From positions 62,001 to 126,000 of the forward strand of contig MEPP01000032.1 of assembly GCA_001769855.1 (NCBI GenBank): a stretch of DNA of 64,000 bases, read 5' to 3'. Origin of the DNA: Bdellovibrionales bacterium GWA2_49_15 (GTDB lineage Bacteria; Bdellovibrionota; Bacteriovoracia; Bacteriovoracales; Bacteriovoracaceae). The position numbers and the translations under genes were made by a program. Of the stretch, positions 15,672 through 23,573 are shown piece by piece. Numbering within the stretch: the first letter of the stretch is position 1; every line of letters begins with the position of its first letter. The notes under the pieces were generated by a model. The model was not told where the DNA came from, searched no databases, and worked only from the letters and a program-made list of their open reading frames with translations.

Positions 15672-16217
15672 ATGCAAAAAATGATCTTATCTTTTGTTCT
15701 TTTCTTATTTGTCATGGCCACAAATGCAACAACTTTGAAACCAATCAAGACTGTGAAAGATGCAAAACTTGCTTTATTTGACAAGGTCACGGTGCAAATA
15801 TGCGCCGGCAAAGAAGATATTGTGTCATCTAACTATAAATTTTTTGATCTAACAGTAAGGCCAAATGAGCAAATCACTGATGCATATTTACGCGCGGTAA
15901 AGCTTGCCTTACATCGCGATTATCCCATGACGGGCGATGATGGAGGTTATTCATTGACGATATTGGATGCATCCATCACGGTCAATCAACTCAATCGGAT
16001 GATTCCGTCTTCTTTCTACGAAAATGATTCTTATCCACGGAAAGTTCTTAAAAAGCTTAATACGGCCCTCATTGCCAGCGCAAAAAATAAGAATTTAAGA
16101 GTATTTATTGGTAGAGGCTCTGGATATAATACCTCGGCGGAAATCATCGTTGTTCTTGACGTCAAGAATAAAGAATTTATTTATTTACTGGAGAGCAACT
16201 TCGGACGCGAGTATTGA
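15672..16217 (+). CDS. Secreted protein of unknown function
   Basis: 181 residues from ATG 15672 with TTGGAGGAA upstream. Signal peptide at 1-18 (KMILSFVLFLFVMATNAT). The mature protein has one Cys and reads as mixed alpha/beta. No domain recognised. It is the first of three small secreted genes on this strand preceded by the TCTAACTTTTT element, so co-regulation is possible. Confidence 0.65.
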   Translation: MQKMILSFVLFLFVMATNATTLKPIKTVKDAKLALFDKVTVQICAGKEDIVSSNYKFFDLTVRPNEQITDAYLRAVKLALHRDYPMTGDDGGYSLTILDASITVNQLNRMIPSSFYENDSYPRKVLKKLNTALIASAKNKNLRVFIGRGSGYNTSAEIIVVLDVKNKEFIYLLESNFGREY

Positions 16218-16295
16218 TTCTTTTTTAAGCCGATGCCCGTTTTGCAAGGAAAACTGGGGAAATACCACCATGGGTTGTCTTTAAAAGGAGTCATT

Positions 16296-16886
16296 ATGAA
16301 ACATGTCCTGATTCTTATGATCCTCGTGCTTGCCTCGATCCAAATGGCCGTCGCCCGCGACGCGATCAAGTACAAGCTTCACGCTAACTTCGGCGAAATG
16401 GAAGTTATCGGTTACAATGTTTCGAAAGAAGAATTCACTCCTGAGTACGCCATCCAATGGGAACCTGGAACGCCGAGCACTCAAAGCGTGACAGTCACCT
16501 GGTATTTGAAGAAAAACCGCGAGTTCCAGAACCATCAGCGGCCAGTCATGCTGTATGTTGCCTCTGACGGGGTCGCGGGGGCAGGAGCTGGCGGAGTTTA
16601 TCAGATGATTCCCATGTTCGATGACGATGAATCGTGGGCGGTGGGTGAAGTAAAAACTTGGACACAGGAGCTGTCGGCCTTCCCCTTAATCAGTGACCGT
16701 GAGACCCTCTATTATTATACCACTCCATCCATCGAGTTTTATAATCCCAATAGCTGGAACGGCGAAGGAAAAACGCCTAAGGATATTGTCACCGGTCCGG
16801 CACGGTTGGTTGGACAACCGCGAGTTTACGGCCCATTCATGATTTGTGCCTCACTCCCATACTGCAAGATGCTTCACATGTTTTAG
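16296..16886 (+). CDS. Secreted protein of unknown function
   Basis: 196 residues from ATG 16296 with AAAGGAG upstream. Signal peptide at 1-20 (LILMILVLASIQMAVA). The mature part has beta-rich segments (QSVTVTWYLKKNREF) and a C-terminal pair of Cys (MICASLPYCKMLHMF). No family recognised. The last 13 codons are part of a 76 bp duplication whose second copy lies at 17462-17537. Confidence 0.65.
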   Translation: MKHVLILMILVLASIQMAVARDAIKYKLHANFGEMEVIGYNVSKEEFTPEYAIQWEPGTPSTQSVTVTWYLKKNREFQNHQRPVMLYVASDGVAGAGAGGVYQMIPMFDDDESWAVGEVKTWTQELSAFPLISDRETLYYYTTPSIEFYNPNSWNGEGKTPKDIVTGPARLVGQPRVYGPFMICASLPYCKMLHMF

Positions 16887-16924
16887 TAAATCTAACTTTT
16901 TTTGCCCTTCGCCATCGGCTAAAA
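16849..16924 (+). repeat. 76-bp direct repeat, copy A (gene end plus upstream element)
   Basis: Runs from CCTCACTCCC to GGCTAAAA and differs from 17462-17537 at about six positions with no gaps. It covers the last codons and stop of the gene at 16296 and the TCTAACTTTTT element before the gene at 16964. Confidence 0.9.
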
Positions 16925-16963
16925 GGCAAAGCGTGCGAAAAATTTTAATTTTAAGGAGACACT

Positions 16964-17359
16964 ATGAAAACCCTATTTGCCTTTGTTGCCCTCGTTTTTT
17001 TGGCCACCGCTAATGCCAGTCAGTTACCTGACACCGCTTTTCTACCCGCCGTACTGGTTAAGGATATTACCCAGCGTGGAAATCTGATGCCAGGCCCCGG
17101 CCCACGACGCGCAGTCGTCACCACTGTGGAAGTTGATGTGAAATTCTGTCGCAATGTGGGTGAAAGAGAATTTGATGTAGTGGTGGAGAAAAATGATCTT
17201 CAAAACGTCACCCTCACAATTAGTCCCAAAACCTACATGCTTGATTGCTTTGGCCCGGCCCGCTTACAGACCTTGGTTTTTGAAACGACTCAAGTTCCCG
17301 CCTACGTCAATGTTCGCCTTGGGAACTCTCTCTTGATCGAAACAAACTTTGTACACTAG
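16964..17359 (+). CDS. Small secreted protein of unknown function
   Basis: 131 residues, ATG preceded by AAGGAG. Signal peptide at 1-18 (TLFAFVALVFLATANA). The mature part is a short beta-rich domain with two Cys (VKFCRNVGE and YMLDCFGP). Its composition suggests a small periplasmic or outer-surface domain, but no family is recognised. It sits between the two copies of the 76 bp repeat. Confidence 0.65.
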   Translation: MKTLFAFVALVFLATANASQLPDTAFLPAVLVKDITQRGNLMPGPGPRRAVVTTVEVDVKFCRNVGEREFDVVVEKNDLQNVTLTISPKTYMLDCFGPARLQTLVFETTQVPAYVNVRLGNSLLIETNFVH

Positions 17360-17461
17360 AAAATTCGTCCGTGATGCCAGTAAATAGGCATCACGGATTT
17401 CAAGTTTTGAGAGATAGTGCTGCTCTCGCCCCCGCCGGGAACCTGAACTTAAGATGAAGTA

Positions 17462-17537
17462 CCTCACTCCCGTACTGCAAGATGCTGCACATGTTTTAGT
17501 AAATCTAACTTTTTCCGCCCTTCACCATTGGCTAAAA
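17462..17537 (+). repeat. 76-bp direct repeat, copy B
   Basis: Near-identical to 16849-16924. Here it includes a non-functional copy of the preceding gene's last codons and stop, and supplies the upstream region of the gene at 17576. This shows the neighbouring genes arose by, or were rearranged through, a local duplication. Confidence 0.9.
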
Positions 17538-17575
17538 TGTTCAAATAAGATCACTCAAAAACGAAAGGATGTTTT

Positions 17576-18124
17576 GTGAAGTCATTTATTGCGATTGCCG
17601 TTGTCGGAATGGTTCTGTTTGCCGAGTCCCCTCTGGTGGTACAGGCGCAGGAATGTGAGCAGCGATTAAATGAGGCCGAGCGCCAGATCCGGGAGCTAGA
17701 GCAGCAGGTCGCGCGTCTGACCCTACCGAAGCTGACTGGGATTTTAAAAACAAGAGTGACACAATACGAAGCCGAAAGAATTTGCAAGGGCAAGGGAATG
17801 CGGCTACCAACAGCTCGGGAGCTTGCACAGGTTGCGCAAATCGAGCATGGAGCGGAGGGGATCAGCGAGACGGAGAGGGATGGATACAACCTCGTGAAAG
17901 GATCGGACAGCTCGGGGAATCCAGACCACTTCTACTTTAGTTACAAAGGCTACAAGCGCCCAGCAGATGACCTTGGATACTGGTTCTGGTCTTCGTCGGT
18001 TCACCCCGACGACTCCGACTATGCCTACTCTCTCGATGGCCTCGTTGGTGACGTCTACCACCTCTACCGCAGCAACGTCAGCTACTACGATGCCGATGCC
18101 GTACGCTGCGTGCGGTCGCGCTAG
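17576..18124 (+). CDS. Secreted protein with coiled coil and DUF1566/Lcl-like C-terminal domain
   Basis: 182 residues from a GTG start with GAAAGGA upstream. Signal peptide at 1-24, then a short coiled coil (CEQRLNEAERQIRELEQQV, ~26-46). From ~60 there is a compact domain with GMRLPTARELAQVA and GYWFWSSSVHPDDS...AVRCVRSR. The order LPT-E-L, WSSS and terminal VRCVR is the signature of DUF1566/Lcl_C-type lectin-like domains. A ligand-binding surface protein is inferred. The 3' half is richer in G+C than its neighbours. Confidence 0.7.
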   Translation: MKSFIAIAVVGMVLFAESPLVVQAQECEQRLNEAERQIRELEQQVARLTLPKLTGILKTRVTQYEAERICKGKGMRLPTARELAQVAQIEHGAEGISETERDGYNLVKGSDSSGNPDHFYFSYKGYKRPADDLGYWFWSSSVHPDDSDYAYSLDGLVGDVYHLYRSNVSYYDADAVRCVRSR

Positions 18125-18204
18125 CGTGGAATGACAAACGCATGCGTTTGCTTGCTGATTTGTAGAGTGATTCAAAAAGATTAAGTAAGAAAAAGGGAGG
18201 CAAT

Positions 18205-18442
18205 ATGAACAAAATTATCGGTTTCTTGGTAGTGTTTCAACTTATTTTTTTGATGACATGGGGATTGGTGATCTCACACACGTACTCGTATTTGTTTTTG
18301 CATTTTTCACATTGCAGAACTAAACACCGGTCGCGCCATCGGACACTCGTGCCGAACTATTTTCAATCGGAATGAGAACTCTGATTCCTCGACAATCGTT
18401 GATAAGTACAATCTTTATATGCAGGCCTTCAAGACGCTCTAA
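18205..18442 (+). pseudogene. Small exported protein gene with probable frameshift
   Basis: An ATG at 18205 with a strong GGGAGG site gives a hydrophobic N-terminus (NKIIGFLVVFQLIFLMTWGL) and stops at 18375. A second frame from about 18310 reads AELNTGRAIGHSCRTIFNRN then ENSDSSTIVDKYNLYMQAFK and stops at 18440-18442, one base before the convergent gene. Joined, the two would make a ~77-residue exported protein. It may also simply be a 56-residue gene. Confidence 0.4.
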
Positions 18443-19342
18443 TTAAAAAGTGACGCCGCCGCGAAGCTCGGCCGTGAGATGGTTGCTGCGGTTCTCGCTT
18501 GCGGGAGTCCACTCAACGCTTTCTTGGCCCGAGAGTGAGAAATGATAATTTTCAATAAACACAAACTGTACTCCGAGTTGAATGTCCAGGTACATCTTGC
18601 TGCGTGAGCGATCAATGATCTCACGATCATCTTCCCTCATCGTTATAGGGGTTCGTCTTGAATAGAGAGGGCGCAGGAGAATAAAGCTGGAGTAGGTATC
18701 ATGAGTTCCGTCTAAAAAATATTGCCCTTCCAGTCCAAACTCGCTGGCATAGCGAATGGGATCATGATGACTATCTCGCCCCCCATCGCCGTCTTGATAA
18801 GTATAATTGACCCCAAAGTTAAATTTTTGGTTCAAGGAGCGCATATAAGTCAAGCCGGTCCCCCTGTTTCTGAAGATTAATTCCACCCTGTTGTCGCCGC
18901 TCTCTTTTTTTAATTCTTCGCCATGAGCAAGGACCGCCTGTCGCCCATCGTGACTCGATAACTTCATGTCTTTGGCATCGCCAACCAGCAATGAATCTGA
19001 GCCTTCATCAAAAGAGATGCGGCGAATCCGATCAAAAATGAGTTGATATTGTCCTGCGCCGAATTTTTGGTCTAATTCAGTCTGACTGGCCTTGACCAAT
19101 TCTTCCTTTTGCTGCTGATCAGGAAGAGACCTGTACTTCCAGCAGAAGCCTCCATAAAAAAATCCGGTCAGAATGCAATAGAAGGGAAGCCTTTTCGCGG
19201 GAAAGCTCTTTTCAAAAACAAATCCTTGAAAACTTTTTTCCTGAGTGGCAATGATCCCTTCATGCCTTACGCGCACACTGGTACAACTGACAAGGAACAA
19301 AGATAGAAGGCAGGCAATTGACTTGAAACTTGAACTTCGCAC
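18443..19342 (-). CDS. Outer-membrane lipoprotein, barrel-like C-terminus
   Basis: 299 residues. A lipoprotein signal ends in LLSLFLVSCTS (Cys20). Residues ~120-299 alternate hydrophobic and polar positions with aromatic girdles (RVELIFRNRGTGLTYMRSLN, KFNFGVNYTYQDGD, MYLDIQLGVQFVFIENYHFS) and end LTAELRGGVTF, a terminal Phe as in outer-membrane barrels. No family recognised. Monocistronic between two convergent or tandem genes, with an AGGAGC site upstream. Confidence 0.65.
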   Translation of the reverse strand: MRSSSFKSIACLLSLFLVSCTSVRVRHEGIIATQEKSFQGFVFEKSFPAKRLPFYCILTGFFYGGFCWKYRSLPDQQQKEELVKASQTELDQKFGAGQYQLIFDRIRRISFDEGSDSLLVGDAKDMKLSSHDGRQAVLAHGEELKKESGDNRVELIFRNRGTGLTYMRSLNQKFNFGVNYTYQDGDGGRDSHHDPIRYASEFGLEGQYFLDGTHDTYSSFILLRPLYSRRTPITMREDDREIIDRSRSKMYLDIQLGVQFVFIENYHFSLSGQESVEWTPASENRSNHLTAELRGGVTF

Positions 19343-19409
19343 GTAGCAGCTCCTTTTCCTTTTTTTAAAAATCCTACACTGTAATCACGTTGAGAGGTAG
19401 TAAATTTTA

Positions 19410-21854
19410 TTACTCTGGCTTTGCCTTTCCTTGAACCCACTTTTCGCTATCACAATAGGTCGACTCATTATCTGGGAAAACAAATTTTTTGGTGGTGGCA
19501 TTAAAGATCATCTGTTGGGCTTCATAAAAGGGATTCAGATACAGCAAATACAACTCATTGTTATCGATGGTTAACTTGGCTTGCCCTCGTGGTTGAATCT
19601 CGCCGGACTCGCCATCTCCAGTGTTGGTATGGAAGCTACATATTGCTCTATCACCCTGAACGATTGCTTCGCGTAAAAAAATATAATCCCCGATCATGTT
19701 GACGGAAAAGTTAGGAAACGATTCTTCCGACCCTGGATATTTTATGAAAAACTTATCACAGGACACATCGGGGCATTTAGGATCAGGAAGCACGGAATAA
19801 TAGTGCCCTTTGGAGATATCCTCCGCTGAGTCGTATATTTTTTTCTTTTTAAGAATTGAAAACTCTGAAGAGCTTGCAACAAGTTTTACATCTTTCAGTT
19901 TTTCAAGTTTGACCTTCGACAAATCCTTTATATACACAGCGGCTGCATAGGGAGCTACTTTTTTTTCGGCTGCAAACTCATATTCCCCTTCGTATCTACA
20001 CGTAGCATTTGCAAGCTCTGTTGTCCTAGTTGCAGAAACCTTTTTTCCAGTAAACCATTCGCAGATGCCTTCCTTGTTTAAAGAACCGCATGCGCAATCT
20101 TTCGATTTATCGTTATCAAGGCCTTCACGTAATTTGATGAATTTGGGCGTTATAATCTTTTTGAATGTGAGCGGAACGATTTTTCCATCAGTGCCTAAGG
20201 TATATATCGATTCTTTATACTCATGACATAAAAAACCCAAGCCGCCTCCCAAATCCAGATAGGCCTTATTGCCGGAGACTTTCTTCACTGTCCAGACAGA
20301 AAACTCAGGCTTTTTTCCATCACAATGAGGAGCTTGAGCGGAGACATTAACTGTAACCTCCGCAGCTTTCTGTTCTGGCCACCACGCATCAGCCGCGCAG
20401 AAATCATAATAAGAGACAAAATTTCCATACCTGTTTAGCTTTGGATCAAATAATAAATGTATGTGGAGGCCGTCGTTAAATGAATTAAATATATACAGTG
20501 TCCTTTCATCCAAAAGCAACTTCCCTTGAAAATCCAATAGACGTGGCGGAGTTGCTGGTTTCTCGTCCCGCCAGTCTGGAACACCTGTAAAACAAATGGA
20601 CTTGTCATAGGCAATTACCTGGCCTCCAAAAAACAAATGATCACCAATTGCAGAGAGATAATGATTAAAATAGGGGTCATTTTGCCCATAATAATCATCC
20701 TCTCCATCCATGTATTCTTTTTCTCCATTGACGCTATCGTAAAGTCGGAGGTCAAAGCGATCGGGCACAACTATGTCCTGTTCTGTTTTATTACTAAAAT
20801 ACATATATTCCCCAAAATCTTTGGCCGATTGCGAAGCATATATCTTTCTTGATTCAATCTCAGGAAATGACTTCGAACGGTTATCTATATTGGCATCGTC
20901 TATTTTTAGGAATTTCGCTTTACTGATATTGTCTATATGAACGGCAACACTTCCCGGTGTGAGAGTATTTTTTTTGTCAAAACTATATTCTCCCTCATAC
21001 GCACATGATGGACTTGGAATATCATTGGATGGAGTAAATTCTCGACATAGACCTTCTGGAGAATACTCCCAACAATCGCATGCAGCACCGATCGTGCGTA
21101 GTGCTTCCGGAAAATGGATACCTTTAAATGTAAGGGGAACAAATTGTCCTACACTACTAATTGCGTACACAGAATCACGGAATTTTTCACATGGGAATCT
21201 CAAAAATGTTCCAAAATTTAAGAATACTGTTCCACCCTCCACTCGCTTGATAGTCCAGTAGTTAATATCTATCTTTTGCTTCCCCTGTCTTTCTCGTGGC
21301 GTGCCACACGGTATGTCTAAACCGGGATGAAAGGTTACACTTTTTGGATTTGCGGTGCTCTTTTCAGGTTCTGCATTTTTTGGCGCTTCTACGGTCGTTT
21401 TGGGTGATAGCTTGCTTTGAACCCACGGAGTTTTTTGTACGATCGGGACTTCTTGAGGCAATTTTTTATCACTACGCTGAGCGAGAAGCTCTTGACGGCG
21501 ACGCTCTATTTCGTGGTCAGAGGGCGCAAAATTTATCGTCGAGTTAGAAATACTCATTTTGCCATTGACGGTGGAATTGCCTTCTACGCTGGAGGAGCCT
21601 GAGATCTGTGCATGACCAGAGATTGTCGCGGTGTCAATGATTCTGGAACGATCAGAGACGATCGCGTACTCGCAAACCGAAGCATCTTTGCCTACAAATG
21701 CCGAGGCACTAACGTTCGCCGTGCTGGCAACAAAGCCTCCCCCATTCGGGTGGGCACTCCCGGATGCTCCGCCGCATGGTTTATCTATCCCTGCAGCAAT
21801 TTGTACAATCAAGAAGAATGTGCCCAAAAAAATTATTTTCACAACAATCCTCAT
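19410..21854 (-). CDS. Large secreted Cys-rich protein with an internal tandem duplication
   Basis: 814 residues from ATG 21854 (signal peptide VKIIFLGTFFLIVQIAAG); an upstream in-frame start at 21896 is less likely. Residues ~23-60 repeat the module seen in the 12467 gene (PCGGASGSAHPNGGGFVAST and KDASVCEYA), followed by a few hexapeptide turns (TISGHAQISGSSSVEGNSTV). Two copies of a ~280-residue domain follow. Each has WT(I/V)K(R/K)V, a C(E/H)(K/E)(F/Y)(R/K)(D/E)S(V/I)Y(A/T) segment, VPLTFK, a CxC or CDC pair, and C(A/R)YEGEY(S/E)F. Function unknown; the fold may be beta-propeller-like by composition. No neighbour suggests a role. Confidence 0.7.
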   Translation of the reverse strand: MRIVVKIIFLGTFFLIVQIAAGIDKPCGGASGSAHPNGGGFVASTANVSASAFVGKDASVCEYAIVSDRSRIIDTATISGHAQISGSSSVEGNSTVNGKMSISNSTINFAPSDHEIERRRQELLAQRSDKKLPQEVPIVQKTPWVQSKLSPKTTVEAPKNAEPEKSTANPKSVTFHPGLDIPCGTPRERQGKQKIDINYWTIKRVEGGTVFLNFGTFLRFPCEKFRDSVYAISSVGQFVPLTFKGIHFPEALRTIGAACDCWEYSPEGLCREFTPSNDIPSPSCAYEGEYSFDKKNTLTPGSVAVHIDNISKAKFLKIDDANIDNRSKSFPEIESRKIYASQSAKDFGEYMYFSNKTEQDIVVPDRFDLRLYDSVNGEKEYMDGEDDYYGQNDPYFNHYLSAIGDHLFFGGQVIAYDKSICFTGVPDWRDEKPATPPRLLDFQGKLLLDERTLYIFNSFNDGLHIHLLFDPKLNRYGNFVSYYDFCAADAWWPEQKAAEVTVNVSAQAPHCDGKKPEFSVWTVKKVSGNKAYLDLGGGLGFLCHEYKESIYTLGTDGKIVPLTFKKIITPKFIKLREGLDNDKSKDCACGSLNKEGICEWFTGKKVSATRTTELANATCRYEGEYEFAAEKKVAPYAAAVYIKDLSKVKLEKLKDVKLVASSSEFSILKKKKIYDSAEDISKGHYYSVLPDPKCPDVSCDKFFIKYPGSEESFPNFSVNMIGDYIFLREAIVQGDRAICSFHTNTGDGESGEIQPRGQAKLTIDNNELYLLYLNPFYEAQQMIFNATTKKFVFPDNESTYCDSEKWVQGKAKPE

Positions 21855-22341
21855 TTGCAAAAGTAATATTCTCAATTTCAAACCAATAAACGTCATTATA
21901 AGACGTAATCTAACCGGAATATATCGAAATGTTACAAATCTACTTCATTCCCTATTTTTTTAACATCCATCAAATAGCTCACTTGCATCACGCCATTTTA
22001 TGTCAGTTTTAAATTTTCCGAATTGCGCTATCATTGACTCATTCGTTGGGGGGCTTGGAATGGTGACATTCCTTTTTTAAGTGATTGGGCAGTGGTCTCC
22101 CCTCTTCTTCCCTCCGCTTCCTGCTGCAGGACAGTCCTTATGGACTGACGTCGCTCGCCGCTCCTGCGGCTCCGTCTCGCTCATGAAAAAAAGTTTGGTA
22201 ATTTCTTGAAACCACCTGATAATGAGCTTCACCGGTAACACCCATTTCCTCCTCAATGCAATCGGCGAGATTTCAGAGATAAAATAAGTCCCTAATTTTT
22301 CAGGATTGGAACTGCCCATTTTTTCTGATATATCATTCCCT
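21855..22341. other. Divergent intergenic region
   Basis: 487 bases between the divergent starts of the 814-residue protein gene and the radical SAM gene. It holds a CAGTCC/GGACTG hairpin in a G+C-rich block at 22111-22150 (listed separately) and A+T-rich DNA near 21900-22040. No reading frame here resembles a protein. Confidence 0.5.
22111..22150. repeat. Extragenic hairpin element, copy A
   Basis: CCTCCGCTTCCTGCT followed by a hairpin CAGTCC-TTAT-GGACTG (22132-22147). The same 15 bases followed by a comparable hairpin occur at 25139-25175. Possibly a REP-type element; only two copies are in this window. Confidence 0.45.
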
Positions 22342-23259
22342 ATGTTTGATTTCCCCCTCGAATACGAACCTCCCGTGTTTCGGCCTCCATCCGAGGCCAA
22401 CAGTCTTCTAATCCAGGTCACCCTCGGGTGCTCCCACAACCAGTGCACCTACTGTGGTATGTATCGGACCAAAGAATTTAAAATTCGAAAAATCGAAGAG
22501 ATCAGGCACGACCTTGAGAAGGCCAGGGCCTATCTTGAACGTCATCACGCCTCTCCTACTAAAATATTTTTTTGCGATGGCGATGCGCTGGGTGCCCCCA
22601 CCGATTTTCTGCTTGAATGTCTGCTGGCCGTGCAGGCAAATTTTCCGAATCTCCAGCGCGTCGGAATTTATGCCACCGGCATGAACATTCTGCAAAAATC
22701 GGAAAGTGAGCTGCAGGCCTTGAGCGCGATGAAATTAAACATGGCCTATCTTGGTCTGGAAAGTGGCTCGGACAAGATTCTAAAAATGGTGGTCAAAGGC
22801 AACACCGCTCAAGAGATGATTGAGGCCTCCCTCAAGATAAAAAATTGCGGCTGGAAATTATCCACCATTCTCATGATCGGCCTGGGCGGCCGGGAACTCT
22901 CCGCGGAACATTGTTCCAGCTCCGCCGAAATCGTAAATAAGACCTCACCCAATTTTTTTTCCTACCTGGTCACCACACCGGTTCCCGGAACTCCCTACCA
23001 CACCATGCTCACCCGGGGAAAACCCCTCACCATGCTTTCGGAAAGAGAAGAGCTTGTTGAGATGCGGACCATTTTGGGCCGGATTTCAGATCGCCAGCTC
23101 AACTCCATTATTTTCCGAGTAAATCACGTGTCTAATCGCGTCCCCTTTGCCGGCAATCTGCCCAAGGATCGCGATCGCCTAGTGTCTGAGATTGATGCGC
23201 TTTTACCCCTGGCATCCGACCGCCCCAAAACGCCTTCCAACACCATCCCGTGCCTTTAA
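22342..23259 (+). CDS. Radical SAM protein
   Basis: 305 residues from ATG 22342. The N-terminus FRPPSEANSLLIQVTLGC runs into CSHNQCTYCGMY, a CX4CX2C iron-sulfur motif typical of one uncharacterised radical SAM subgroup (YhcC/Elp3-like barrel). Further signs are FCDGDAL (metal/SAM region), IYATGMN, YLGLESGSDKIL and IGLGGRE. The family cleaves SAM reductively; the substrate is unknown. Upstream in-frame starts exist (22306), but the conserved domain begins right after 22342. Followed by a strong inverted repeat. Confidence 0.85.
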   Translation: MFDFPLEYEPPVFRPPSEANSLLIQVTLGCSHNQCTYCGMYRTKEFKIRKIEEIRHDLEKARAYLERHHASPTKIFFCDGDALGAPTDFLLECLLAVQANFPNLQRVGIYATGMNILQKSESELQALSAMKLNMAYLGLESGSDKILKMVVKGNTAQEMIEASLKIKNCGWKLSTILMIGLGGRELSAEHCSSSAEIVNKTSPNFFSYLVTTPVPGTPYHTMLTRGKPLTMLSEREELVEMRTILGRISDRQLNSIIFRVNHVSNRVPFAGNLPKDRDRLVSEIDALLPLASDRPKTPSNTIPCL

Positions 23260-23267
23260 ATACAAAA

Positions 23268-23312
23268 ATGCCCAGGCCACCCTCAATCCTATGAAGTTAG
23301 TGGCCTAGGCAT
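23268..23312 (+). terminator. Long hairpin after the radical SAM gene
   Basis: ATGCCCAGGCCAC (23268-23280) and GTGGCCTAGGCAT (23300-23312) pair over 12 of 13 positions around a 19-base loop, eight bases after the stop codon. No T run follows, so termination would not be classical; a 3'-end stabiliser is also possible. Confidence 0.5.
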
Positions 23313-23388
23313 ACTTATGACTCGTTCTAGAGTTCCGCACTTGACTTGAAATCAAGAATACAGCACAATGTTTAATATGTCAAACAAT

Positions 23389-23406
23389 AGTTTTAGCGCT
23401 AAAACT
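23389..23406. promoter_or_regulatory. Perfect 18-bp palindrome, probable operator
   Basis: AGTTTTAGCGCTAAAACT equals its own reverse complement. It lies 12 bases before the start codon of a 51-residue reading frame, where a bound dimer would block ribosome or polymerase access. A smaller inverted repeat (CTTGA/TCAAG) lies at 23345-23356. Operator role inferred from perfect symmetry and position. Confidence 0.5.
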
Positions 23407-23417
23407 TTGAGGTTATT

Positions 23418-23573
23418 ATGATTTATCGAGATTGCCTGGGAGTTTTAAAAAATATTTCACAAATCGAAAGCCGCATCACCAAGGTGGAAAAGCTCCTCAG
23501 GGAAGCTTATCCAAACCTCCCTCTAGAGGTGCTTTTGGAAAAACTCATCGCCCACTATAGGTCCATGTCCTGA
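23418..23573 (+). CDS. Small 51-residue protein, possible coiled coil
   Basis: ATG with TTGAGG seven bases upstream; 51 codons reading IYRDCLGVLKNISQIESRIT then KVEKLLREAYPNLPLEVLLE, ending AHYRSMS. It has heptad-like spacing in the middle and an amphipathic end. It overlaps the stop of the convergent C25 peptidase gene by 19 bases. The preceding perfect palindrome supports a genuine regulated gene. No family recognised. Confidence 0.45.
   Translation: MIYRDCLGVLKNISQIESRITKVEKLLREAYPNLPLEVLLEKLIAHYRSMS

Noticed and set aside
21631-21963. A 110-codon plus-strand frame over the start of the 814-residue protein gene.
   Set aside because: It is the complement of the signal peptide and Cys module region; the minus strand has the conserved module shared with another gene.
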